Source of the DNA: an uncultured Lachnospiraceae bacterium
GTDB lineage: Bacteria > Bacillota > Clostridia > Lachnospirales > Lachnospiraceae
DNA length: 64,000 nucleotides
Direction: 5' to 3'
NCBI GenBank assembly: GCA_910585465.1
Contig: CAJUEW010000005.1
Span: forward strand, 8,808 to 72,807
Shown here: piece after piece, positions 7,431 to 16,500 of the stretch
How positions within the stretch are numbered: the stretch's first letter is position 1
Layout of the letters: every line of letters starts with the position of its first letter
Program-made: the position numbers and the translations under genes
The notes under the pieces: generated by a model
Told to the model about the DNA's origin: nothing
What the model saw: only the letters and a program-made list of their open reading frames with translations
Databases searched by the model: none

Positions 7431-8900
7431 CTATTGCTTTATTTCCTTGCGCTTCATAATTCCCTGTTCAATAAACCTTGCTTTGTCCACCATCTCACCG
7501 GTAGCGTTGTCAAAGACCAGAACATGCAGATCCGAGGGCCGCTCTTTGCTGTCTGTCAGATAGTTATCCTCGGAGTATTCGATATACAGTCTCTTTTCCC
7601 CATTTTCATCCGTATAATAGTCAAACAGCCCAAAGCGGACAGATTCCTTAAACTCCTCATCTCCCACAAATTCATATACATGGCTGTCATAATGATCCGC
7701 CAGAACCAGATAAGGCTCATTTCTGTCCCTGGCCTCCCTAAGCCGTTTCAGTTCTCCTATATTATTCAAAAGCTCCATCGCCAGCTCATCTTCATAGATG
7801 GCAGAGTCCGACCGAATATAATAGCAGCAGCTCATACTCTGATCGTTAAGACGCAGAAGATATTCATATATATCGTCCTCGCCAGACAGGCCGTTTATTT
7901 TTTCTTCCATATATATCCGGTAGTCTTCATACCATCCTTTGTATATTTCATCATTCCTCCGATCCGGGATCTGATAATGGGTTCTGATATATTTTCCCAG
8001 ATATTCGGTTACCTTTCTGCCTCCGGAAACATTCAGATGGCTGTTGCTGTCACTGCAATCAAATCTGTAATTAAGAAGCCCCTCCGCTTCTGTGAGATTT
8101 TCATAGGAAACTCCATACTGCCCTGCGACAGCATAACCGCTGTCCGCCCATATCCGATCTTCCTCTGTCATCCCTCCATAGGGAATATAGGTAAGAAGCA
8201 CCTGAATACCTTTTTCCTTACACAGCTCAATCATTCTGCGCAAATATTGTTTTCCCGTTGTATCCTCCTCATGCTTCTTATCTGAATGCACTTCTTCCGG
8301 TGCCCCGGCACTGACAATTCCCGCATAGGCCTGAGCCCCCTTCTCCAGTGACCGCTCTTTTATAAAATCTCCCTGTCCAAGCACACTCCAGCGATCATGA
8401 TACATGCTGAAGGGAAATAAAAATTCTATCCGGTCCTTTGCCGGAAGCAGATCCCACACTGCCTGTATTTTTGTCCCGGACAATGGCACTGAATCCATAT
8501 AATCGTGCAGGTACTCCTTGAAAAGCTCTCCTGTCTCCTCATCCCGGCTTATTTTTTCATTTAAAGGCAGCTTATATAGATCGATCACCACAAGTTTGGG
8601 TGTATGATAGTCCAGCGCATTTCTCAGCACCCAATAGGTCTCCGGAAGTGTCTCTGCATGATTTGACATATTATAGGATACAATTCCATAATCATTCCAA
8701 AGCTCCATAGGGAACACACCGCGGATCACATGGCTGCTTCCCAGGAAAAGTACATCAAACTCTTCTTTCTGTTCATAAAAATCCAGATATTTGAAATCAC
8801 TGTCCTTCCGCCCCACAACCATTGATATTTTTCCAAGGGCTGCCGTAAAAATACAGAGAAAAACGAGGCAGGACACAAGTATTTTTATATTTTTCTTCAT
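7431..8900 (-). CDS. Membrane-anchored SGNH hydrolase-like protein, partner of MBOAT
   Basis: A 489-residue protein with an N-terminal signal anchor (KNIKILVSCLVFLCIF) and an extracytoplasmic SGNH-type fold: block I is LFLGSSHVIRGVFP and block V is the D-x-x-H-like DSNSHLN. Such proteins finish O-acyl transfer to extracellular glycans after an MBOAT exports the acyl group. It starts 9 nt after the MBOAT stop; I chose ATG 8900 because AGGTGG lies 6 nt before it, rather than a GTG three codons earlier. About 200 C-terminal residues after block V are rich in charged residues and not recognised. The acyl group and polymer are unknown. Confidence 0.8.
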   Translation of the reverse strand: MKKNIKILVSCLVFLCIFTAALGKISMVVGRKDSDFKYLDFYEQKEEFDVLFLGSSHVIRGVFPMELWNDYGIVSYNMSNHAETLPETYWVLRNALDYHTPKLVVIDLYKLPLNEKISRDEETGELFKEYLHDYMDSVPLSGTKIQAVWDLLPAKDRIEFLFPFSMYHDRWSVLGQGDFIKERSLEKGAQAYAGIVSAGAPEEVHSDKKHEEDTTGKQYLRRMIELCKEKGIQVLLTYIPYGGMTEEDRIWADSGYAVAGQYGVSYENLTEAEGLLNYRFDCSDSNSHLNVSGGRKVTEYLGKYIRTHYQIPDRRNDEIYKGWYEDYRIYMEEKINGLSGEDDIYEYLLRLNDQSMSCCYYIRSDSAIYEDELAMELLNNIGELKRLREARDRNEPYLVLADHYDSHVYEFVGDEEFKESVRFGLFDYYTDENGEKRLYIEYSEDNYLTDSKERPSDLHVLVFDNATGEMVDKARFIEQGIMKRKEIKQ

Positions 8901-8909
8901 GGAATCCAC

Positions 8910-10391
8910 CTAAAACTGAAAATAAATAAAATTGCTTTCATTATAAACATTTCCCCAGACGCCAAATACCAGCACAAATAAAACCGCAGTAAGATAGCAA
9001 AGCCACCTGCACCATAACTCCTGACGGATAATCACTTTACGCACTTCAATCCCTCTGTACTTAAAAAGATCAGACAGCAGCAGGATTCCGATAGAACCTG
9101 TCATTATCTGAAATTCTCTTCTTGCCAACCCCAGACTGTACAGGGATTCATCAAAAAAGATCCATGGATTATGCACGGTAAATATACTTTTTATAATAGC
9201 AAAGGCATCGGTAAGCTGGTTCGCCCGGAAAAAGATCCAGGTAAAATCCACCAGCACAAAGGTAAACAACACACCAAAAAGCATGTGTCCCAGGGATGTC
9301 CGATCCAGACGGAATATCTGGTTCAGTTTATCCCGTATGGGCCGCATACACTCTCCGATTATCTGAAACAATCCGTTCAGCCCGCCCCACATGACGTAAG
9401 ACCACTGTGCTCCATGCCACAATCCGCTGGCTAAAAATACAACCAAAATATTGATATACTTTCTGACTGATCCTCTTCTGCTGCCTCCAAGGGGAATATA
9501 CAGATAATCCCTAAACCAGGAGGACAGGGAAATATGCCACCTTCTCCAAAACTCCGAAACGCTCCGGGAAAAATACGGACAGTCAAAGTTTTCCATCAGA
9601 TGAAAGCCCATAACCTCTGCGGCACCGACCGCTATTGTAGAATATCCCGCAAAATCACAATAGATTTGAAACGCAAACAGAACACTCGCAACAATCAGAT
9701 AGCAGCCTCCATAAGTTGTGTAGTCGCCATATACCGCATCCACGAAAATAGATATCCGGTCTGCCACCACAAGCTTTAAAAAGTATCCCCAAAGCATCAG
9801 AAGCAGTCCGTCCCGCGCCTGCTCAAATTCAAAATGGTGCGTTTCCTTTAACTGTCCCAGCAGATTTTTGGAACGCTCAATAGGCCCTGCTACCAGCTGT
9901 GGGAAAAAGGATACGAACAGTCCATACTGCAAAAGGCTTTTTTCCACCTTTGTCTCCCCTCTGTACACATCCATCGTATAGCTGAGCGCCTGAAAAATAT
10001 AAAAGGAAATTCCTACCGGAAGCAGCACATCGAAGGCCGGATTCAAAAGCCGGATATGGAGTACTGACAGTACTCTGTTCAGGTTCACAACTGCAAAATC
10101 AAAATATTTAAACCAAAACAGTACGGAAAGGTTCAGAAAAAAGCTCAGAGCAACCGTAAGCTGTCTCCCCCTCCGATTATTTTTTGCAGAAAAATATGCA
10201 AGCAGCAAACCGCTTGCATAAGTAACAACCGTGGAAAAAAGCAAAAGCAAAGCATATTTTGCATTCCAGCTCATATAAAAATAATAGCTCATGATCAAAA
10301 GCCATATATTTTTTATTTTCTGAGGAACAATAAAATAAATCAGCACTACAACAGGGAAGAACACAAGAAATTGAAATGAATTAAATAACAT
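8910..10391 (-). CDS. MBOAT O-acyltransferase (AlgI/PatA-like)
   Basis: A 493-residue polytopic membrane protein of the membrane-bound O-acyltransferase family. The MBOAT signature WRRWHISLSSWFRDYLYIPL and the catalytic His in SGLWHGAQWSYVMWG are both present, with about ten or more hydrophobic segments. It transfers an acyl group, usually acetyl, across the membrane to a polysaccharide; the downstream SGNH protein is the expected partner. It could act on peptidoglycan, teichoic acid or capsule. No dltA, dltC or dltD is nearby, which argues against DltB. The 15-nt gap to the upstream YerC gene suggests joint transcription. Confidence 0.88.
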   Translation of the reverse strand: MLFNSFQFLVFFPVVVLIYFIVPQKIKNIWLLIMSYYFYMSWNAKYALLLLFSTVVTYASGLLLAYFSAKNNRRGRQLTVALSFFLNLSVLFWFKYFDFAVVNLNRVLSVLHIRLLNPAFDVLLPVGISFYIFQALSYTMDVYRGETKVEKSLLQYGLFVSFFPQLVAGPIERSKNLLGQLKETHHFEFEQARDGLLLMLWGYFLKLVVADRISIFVDAVYGDYTTYGGCYLIVASVLFAFQIYCDFAGYSTIAVGAAEVMGFHLMENFDCPYFSRSVSEFWRRWHISLSSWFRDYLYIPLGGSRRGSVRKYINILVVFLASGLWHGAQWSYVMWGGLNGLFQIIGECMRPIRDKLNQIFRLDRTSLGHMLFGVLFTFVLVDFTWIFFRANQLTDAFAIIKSIFTVHNPWIFFDESLYSLGLARREFQIMTGSIGILLLSDLFKYRGIEVRKVIIRQELWCRWLCYLTAVLFVLVFGVWGNVYNESNFIYFQF

Positions 10392-10406
10392 GAAACCTGC
10401 CCCTTT

Positions 10407-10697
10407 CTATTTTTCTTCCATTCTTCGGAACACCATATCATATCCGTCATTTCCATAGTTCAGGGAACGGTTCACACGGCTGATCGTTGCAGTAGACGCA
10501 CCTGTCCTCTCCGCAATCTCCAGATAAGTTCTTTTCTCCCGGAGCAGCTTCGCCACCTCAAAACGCTGGGACAACGATTGTATCTCATTAATAGTGCACA
10601 CATCTTCAAAAAAGGTATAACACTCCTCCATGCTCTGCAGGCTTAATATAGCACGAAACAGTCCGTCTGTTGCTTCATTCCGAATCTTTTTACTCAT
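10407..10697 (-). CDS. YerC/YecD family TrpR-related protein
   Basis: A 96-residue helical protein with the TrpR-like helix-turn-helix (LREKRTYLEIAERTGASTAT). It belongs to the YerC/YecD branch of TrpR relatives, small regulators of unknown ligand. AAGGGG lies about 10 nt before the ATG. It precedes the MBOAT/SGNH pair by 15 nt; whether it regulates them is not known. Confidence 0.85.
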   Translation of the reverse strand: MSKKIRNEATDGLFRAILSLQSMEECYTFFEDVCTINEIQSLSQRFEVAKLLREKRTYLEIAERTGASTATISRVNRSLNYGNDGYDMVFRRMEEK

Positions 10698-10751
10698 ACA
10701 ATAGAAATCCCCTTATCTGTATCTTTCGCTATGTAATTTTAGCACAGTAAA

Positions 10752-10781
10752 ATCGTAAAGTCCAGCATTTTCGGACACGAT
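10752..10781 (-). terminator. Probable terminator of the purA-HAD-PHP operon
   Basis: Interrupted stem ATCGT...GTCC (10752-10763) with GGAC/ACGAT (10773-10781), followed on the minus strand by TTTTAC. It begins just past the PHP gene stop and precedes yerC. Confidence 0.5.
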
Positions 10782-10783
10782 CC

Positions 10784-11500
10784 TTATTGATACTTATTAA
10801 TATAGGCATACAGCTTTTCCTTATCTGTATTCACCACCAGCTTCTCCGGAAAATCCGTCTCTTTAAGAAGAGGCAGGATCTGTGCGTGATTCAAAATATC
10901 TTTCTCATAATGGGCATCACTTCCCATAATCACAGGCACATGATATTTTCTGCACAACCTTAAAATCTCCATGTCATTTTCTCTGGCACCCGGACGGACG
11001 CTCTTTGTGCTCAGGGAATTATTGTTAATCTCCAGAAGAGTATGATATTCCTTTGCCGCCTGAACCACCGCCTCATAATCCAGGGGATAACGTCCGTCGT
11101 CCGGATGACCGATGATATTGATATGCGGGTTTTTCATAACCTGTATCAGACACTCCGTATTCCACTCCCTGCTGCCCGGCCTGATGCATGGGCTATGAAG
11201 GCTTGCAATCGTTACGTCCATTTTTCCCAGGTAGGGCTCCTCCAGATCCACAGTCCCCTTATGATCCAGAATATTAAGCTCAGCTCCCAGCAGAAGCTCC
11301 AGTTCTCCATGCCGCCGCTCCACCACCTTCAGATTGTGAAAGTAAAAATCCTGGCAGCTTCCCGGCATCCTTGGCGCATGCTCCGTAATTCCGTAAACCT
11401 CCAGTCCCTTTTCCTGGGCTGTCCGAATCATCTCCGTCATCGTATTGTAGGCATGTCCGCTGGCAAGCGTATGAGTATGCACATCTAAAATATCTCTCAT
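10784..11500 (-). CDS. PHP-domain phosphatase, YcdX-like
   Basis: A 238-residue PHP hydrolase. Metal ligands are visible in DVHTHTLASGHAYNT, GITEHAPRMPG, NIIGHPDDGRYP, LLEINNNSL and VIMGSDAHYE, matching the YcdX family of trinuclear-metal phosphatases. I start at ATG 11500 because GGAGGAG sits 8 nt before it; a TTG six codons earlier lacks a site. It is the last gene of purA-HAD-PHP. The physiological substrate is not known. Confidence 0.88.
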   Translation of the reverse strand: MRDILDVHTHTLASGHAYNTMTEMIRTAQEKGLEVYGITEHAPRMPGSCQDFYFHNLKVVERRHGELELLLGAELNILDHKGTVDLEEPYLGKMDVTIASLHSPCIRPGSREWNTECLIQVMKNPHINIIGHPDDGRYPLDYEAVVQAAKEYHTLLEINNNSLSTKSVRPGARENDMEILRLCRKYHVPVIMGSDAHYEKDILNHAQILPLLKETDFPEKLVVNTDKEKLYAYINKYQ

Positions 11501-11565
11501 CCTTTTCTCCTCCGCCAAATGCCAAGAAGCAGAAGGTCTCGCCCTCCGCTTCCCGGTCCGCAGTA

Positions 11566-12177
11566 CTAATCGTTTATTTGTTTTAACAGCTTTCGCAAAT
11601 CCTCCACTGCCTGCTCCTGACTCTCCACCTGAATCGCATACATTCCAAGCTCTCTGGCAATCCGGATATTTGCCTCAGAATCGTCTAAAAACACCGACTC
11701 TTCCGGCTTCAGCTCATACCATTTGAACAGACGCTCGTAAATAGCAGGGTCCGGCTTAATCAGCCGTACCGTGTAGGACATAACCCCGCCGTTCATTTCC
11801 TCCAGAAAGGAAAGCTGTCCGGCCGCTTCTGTCTTTACACGCTCTGAAAAGTTGGATAAGTAATAAACTTTGTATCCTTTTTCCTTCAAAGAACAAATCC
11901 ATTCTGATGAACCGCTCCGCTCCCTGATCAAAGTGCTCAGATCGGCAAACACAGCCCGAATCTCCGCCTCCAGCTCCGGATCGTTCGCAATAAATCCCTG
12001 CAAAAGTTCTTCATTCGTCCACACGCCCCGGTCAATCTCATTCCACTCAGGACTCAGCATCATAGCTTTTCCGAGCCGTTCTGCTGTCTCCCCGGAATAT
12101 CCGCAGCCTGCAATATGCTCCCGCCAGCAAAAATCCACCAGCACATTTCCAATATCAAATACAATATTCTGAATCAT
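11566..12177 (-). CDS. HAD superfamily hydrolase, YihX-like
   Basis: A 203-residue HAD phosphatase. Motif I is FDIGNVLVDF (nucleophile Asp8), the variant seen in YihX-type sugar phosphatases. Motif II is YLSNFSE, Lys is in RLIKPDPAIY and motif IV is VFLDDSEANI. A cap domain occupies about residues 15-80. The ATG is 2 nt past the purA stop, so the genes are translationally linked. The substrate is likely a sugar phosphate or nucleotide, not decidable here. Confidence 0.88.
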   Translation of the reverse strand: MIQNIVFDIGNVLVDFCWREHIAGCGYSGETAERLGKAMMLSPEWNEIDRGVWTNEELLQGFIANDPELEAEIRAVFADLSTLIRERSGSSEWICSLKEKGYKVYYLSNFSERVKTEAAGQLSFLEEMNGGVMSYTVRLIKPDPAIYERLFKWYELKPEESVFLDDSEANIRIARELGMYAIQVESQEQAVEDLRKLLKQIND

Positions 12178-12179
12178 AA

Positions 12180-13463
12180 CTATCTCTTTCGGAAAATAAT
12201 ATCATTTCTTCCCGGTCCGTTGGATACCATCGTAATCGGGAACCCAATCTGCTCCTCCACAAACTCTACATAGCTCCTGCAGTTTTCCGGCAGATCTTCA
12301 TAGTTTTTAATACCGCGGATATCACATTTCCATCCCGGAAGCACCTTGAATACCGGTTTTGCTTTCTCCAGCAGATAAGTGGCCGGAAATTCAGAGGTTA
12401 CTTCGCCGTCAATCTCATAGCCCACACATACCGGAATCTCATCCAGATACCCAAGAACGTCCAGCACCGTAAATGCCACATCTGTCGCCCCCTGCAGACG
12501 GCATCCATATCTGGATGCAACACAGTCAAACCATCCCATACGTCTCGGACGGCCTGTGGTTGCGCCATATTCTCCGCCGTCTCCGCCTCGTTTTCTCAGT
12601 TCGTCAGCCTCCTCGCCGAAGATCTCACTGACAAATGCGCCTGCGCCGACCGCACTGGAATATGCCTTGCAGACAGCAATAACCTGCTTAATCTCATACG
12701 GCGGAATCCCCGCGCCAATGGCACCGTAAGCTGCCAGTGTGGAGGATGAAGTTACCATCGGATAAATACCGTGATCCGGATCCTTCAGCGTACCAAGCTG
12801 TCCCTCCAAAAGAATATTTTTTCCTTCCCTGACTGCGTCCCACAAATAAGCAGACACATCGCATACATATGGTTCCACCATTTTTTTGTATTCCATCAGT
12901 TCCTTGTAAATATCTTCCGCCTTCACCGCCGGAGCATGGTACAGATGTTCCAGAATCACATTCTTCTGCAAAATTACACGTTCAATTTTTTCTTTCAGCT
13001 CTGCCTCATCCAGAAAAAGCTCACTGACCTGGAAACCAACCTTCGCATATTTGTCCGAGTAGAACGGTGCAATACCGGATTTGGTAGATCCGAAGGATTT
13101 TCCTGCCAGACGCTCCTCCTCCAGTTTATCAAAAAGAATATGATAAGACATCACCATCTGAGCACGGTCAGATACAAGAAGCTTCGGCGCCGGAACACCA
13201 CGATCCACAATTCCCTGAAGCTCGTGAAACAGCACCGGAATATTCAGCGCAACTCCATTGCCGATAATACTGGTAGTGTGATCATAGAACACACCCGACG
13301 GAAGGGTATGAAGCGCGAATTTACCGTAGTTATTGATAATTGTATGTCCTGCATTAGCGCCTCCCTGAAACCTGACTATAATATCGGATTCCTGGCCGAG
13401 CATATCGGTAATCTTACCTTTCCCCTCATCTCCCCAGTTTGCTCCTACAACTGCTCTTACCAT
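12180..13463 (-). CDS. purA: Adenylosuccinate synthetase
   Basis: A 427-residue enzyme that joins IMP and aspartate with GTP, the first committed step to AMP. The P-loop GANWGDEGKGKI is at residues 7-18, and the IMP/GTP contacts (FQGGANAGHTI, GTTTGRPRR-like GATTGRPRRMGWFD, SNGPGRNDI near the end) are intact. ATG 13463 has GGAGGAA 8 nt upstream; an upstream ATG would add 27 unrelated residues. The C-terminus carries the usual GP-x-R-x-D motif. It heads a purA-HAD-PHP operon with a candidate promoter at 13550-13578 and a small leader hairpin. Confidence 0.96.
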   Translation of the reverse strand: MVRAVVGANWGDEGKGKITDMLGQESDIIVRFQGGANAGHTIINNYGKFALHTLPSGVFYDHTTSIIGNGVALNIPVLFHELQGIVDRGVPAPKLLVSDRAQMVMSYHILFDKLEEERLAGKSFGSTKSGIAPFYSDKYAKVGFQVSELFLDEAELKEKIERVILQKNVILEHLYHAPAVKAEDIYKELMEYKKMVEPYVCDVSAYLWDAVREGKNILLEGQLGTLKDPDHGIYPMVTSSSTLAAYGAIGAGIPPYEIKQVIAVCKAYSSAVGAGAFVSEIFGEEADELRKRGGDGGEYGATTGRPRRMGWFDCVASRYGCRLQGATDVAFTVLDVLGYLDEIPVCVGYEIDGEVTSEFPATYLLEKAKPVFKVLPGWKCDIRGIKNYEDLPENCRSYVEFVEEQIGFPITMVSNGPGRNDIIFRKR

Positions 13464-13482
13464 ATCTGTGTTCCTCCATTTC

Positions 13483-13499
13483 ACAGACCACAGGTCTGT
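13483..13499. other. Leader hairpin upstream of purA
   Basis: ACAGACC-ACA-GGTCTGT is a perfect 7-bp inverted repeat with a 3-nt loop, about 20 nt before the purA start and next to its ribosome binding site. It may affect translation or be a regulator site; it resembles no named riboswitch. Confidence 0.35.
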
Positions 13500-13549
13500 C
13501 TTATGTTTGTAATACAGCCACATTATATGTATCACTGCATACACAGTTT

Positions 13550-13578
13550 AGTATAGCCCAAAAAAGATGATAAGTAAA
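13550..13578 (-). promoter_or_regulatory. Putative purA promoter
   Basis: Minus strand: -35 TTTACT (13573-13578), 17-bp spacer, -10 TATACT (13550-13555). The leader to the purA ATG would be about 80 nt. Confidence 0.45.
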
Positions 13579-13585
13579 GTATCTG

Positions 13586-16500
13586 TTATGGTTTTCCGAA
13601 ATCAAACAATGACAGCTGGTTGGATTCCGGCAGACCCTCCAGAAGTCCCAAATCCCCCATCAAATCAATAATAGTTTTACTCAGCTTACTGCGCTCGCGA
13701 AGGTCATCCTTTGAAAGAAAGGGACCCTGGGCGGCTGCTTCCACAAGGGTATCGGCCGCTTTGTCTCCCAGGCCGTCGATAGTGGACAGGGCAGGCATCA
13801 GCTTTCCGTCAATAATCTGAAATTTATGAGCCTCTGCCTTATAAATATCCACCTTCATAAATTCAATCCCCCGGGCATACATCTCCTGCACACTTTTCAT
13901 ATCCTTCAGAGTATCCTGTTCCTTTTTCGACAGCGTATCGCTCCTGCGTTTATAATCCTCCAGATAATGTTCCAGCCGCTCTCTTCCCTGACACATCATT
14001 TCATAGTCAAATGCCGATGCACGGATACTGAAATAGGCGGCATAATAAGCCAGCGGATAATTAATCTTGCAGTAAGCAATTCTCCATGCCATCATCACAT
14101 AGGCCGCTGCGTGGGCTTTGGGAAACATATATTTAATCTTTTTGCAGGACCAGATATACCAGTCCGGTACCCCGTGCTCTGTCATGGCCTGCTCCCATTC
14201 CGGCTTCAGACCTTTCCCTTTACGAACACTTTCCATAATCGTAAAAGATTGTTCACTGTCCATACCCATACTAATCAAATAGATCATAATATCATCACGG
14301 GTACAGATCGCTGTGGAGATTGTTGCCTTTCCCTCCTGAATCAGAGTCTGGGCATTGCCAAGCCACACATCCGTACCATGAGCAAGTCCGGCAATTCTCA
14401 CCAAATCGGAAAAATGGGTCGGATGGGTATCAATCAGCATCTGCATGGCAAATTCTGTTCCAAATTCAGGGATTCCAAGAGAACCAAGTCTCGTGCCCCC
14501 AATGTCCTCCGGTTTAATGCCAAGCGCATCCGTATTCTGGAACAGGGACATGACAGCCGGATCATCCAGCGGAATCGCCGTTGCGTCAATGCCTGTCAAA
14601 TCCTCCAGCATACGAATCATCGTAGGATCATCATGCCCCAGTATATCCAGCTTAAGCAGGTTGTGATCAATGGAATGGTAGTCAAAATGGGTGGTCACAA
14701 TGTCTGTTGTCATATCATTTGCCGGATGCTGCACAGGAGTAAAGGAATAGATAGTCTCTCCCAGGGGAAGTACGATAATTCCTCCCGGATGCTGCCCCGT
14801 CGTCCGCCGGATACCTGTACAGCCCAGGACAATCCGATCTATCTCGCAGTTCCTTTTACTTATCCCACGTTCTTCATAGTATCTCTTCACGTAGCCAAAC
14901 GCCGTTTTGTCCGCCAGTGTGCCAATCGTCCCGGCTCTGTACGTCTGCCCGGCTCCGAAAATAACTTCTGTATATTTATGAGCCTTGGACTGATAGTCTC
15001 CGGAAAAATTAAGATCAATGTCCGGCTCCTTATTTCCTTTGAAGCCCAGAAAGGTTTCAAAGGGAATGTCAAAGCCTTCTTTATTCAGCTTCATCCCGCA
15101 CACCGGACAATCCTTATCCGGCATATCGCAGCCCGCCATACCGGAGAACCTTTTCACCTCTTCCGAATCAAAATCGCTGTAATGGCAGCCCGGACAAATA
15201 TAGTGGGGACTTAACGGATTCACCTCCGTGATACCGGCCATAGTTGCCACAAAGGATGAGCCGACAGAGCCCCGGGAGCCAACCAGATAGCCGTCATCAT
15301 TGGATTTCCACACCAGCTTCTGCGCAATAATATACATAACCGCAAAACCATTGCCGATAATGGATTTCAGTTCTCTTTCCAGCCGCTCAGTCACCACCTC
15401 CGGAAGACTCTCCCCATAGATTTCATGAGCTTTTTTATAGCAGATATCCCTTAAAATTTTATCGGAATCCGGAATTACCGGAGGACATTTATCCGGACGC
15501 ACCGGAGAAAGGTGCTCGCACATATCTGCGATCAGGTTGGTATTGGTAATCACGACTTCTTCCGCTTTTTCAGCGCCGAGAAACGCAAATTCTTCCAGCA
15601 TTTCCTCTGTGGTACGAAGAAACAGCGGCGCCTGCAGATCCGCATCTGCAAAGCCTTTTCCTGTCATGATGATCCGGCGGTACACCTCATCCTCCGGATC
15701 AATAAAATGCACGTCGCAGGTAGCTGCCACCGGCTTTCCAAATTCCTCGCCCAGACGCACAATCCGGCGTACATTTTCCTTAAGATCCTCCTCGGAACTG
15801 ACCGGATTTTTACTGTCCCGCAGCATAAATTCATTATTTCCCAGAGGCTGTATCTCCAGATAGTCATAAAATTCCACAATCCGGGCAATGTCCTGTCTCG
15901 GCGCTCCTCTCAGAATTGCCTGATAAAGCTCTCCTGCCTCACAGGCAGAGCCAATGATCAGACCCTCCCGGTATTTCAAAAGCTCGCTCTTAGGTATCCT
16001 GGGCCTTCTCGCGAAATAGTCCAGATGAGACATAGATACCAGCCGATACAGATTCACCCGTCCGATATCGTTTTTCGCCAAAATAATAATATGATAGGTG
16101 GGAAGCTTTTTCACGGCTTCCGCATTCGCCTTGCCCATTTCGTTGATATCATCCAGAGTCCGTGCATCCCGCGCCTGAAACATCTCAATAAATTTTACAA
16201 AAATTTCTGCGGTACAGGCTGCATCGTCCACAGCCCTGTGATGGTTTTTCAACGATATATTCAAAGCCTTAGCCACATGATCCAGTTTGAATTTTCTCAG
16301 ACTTGGAAGCAGAATCCGGGCCATAGCCACTGTATCTCCCACCGTAAAATCTGTTGGAATGTTCATTTTGCGGCAGTTTTCTTCAATAAACCCTGCATCA
16401 AAGGATGCATTGTGGGCAATCAGTACACATCCCTTGCAGAAATCCAGAAACTCAGGCAGAACCTCCTCAATCGCAGGCGCCTGAATAACCATATCATCAC

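Noticed and set aside
7434..8285. Open frame of about 280 codons on the plus strand opposite the SGNH gene
   Set aside because: It mirrors a well-supported minus-strand gene and has no recognisable domain.
13826..15214. Long open frame (about 460 codons) on the plus strand
   Set aside because: It is antisense to polC, has no ribosome binding site and encodes a low-complexity His/Arg/Leu-rich sequence typical of a shadow frame.
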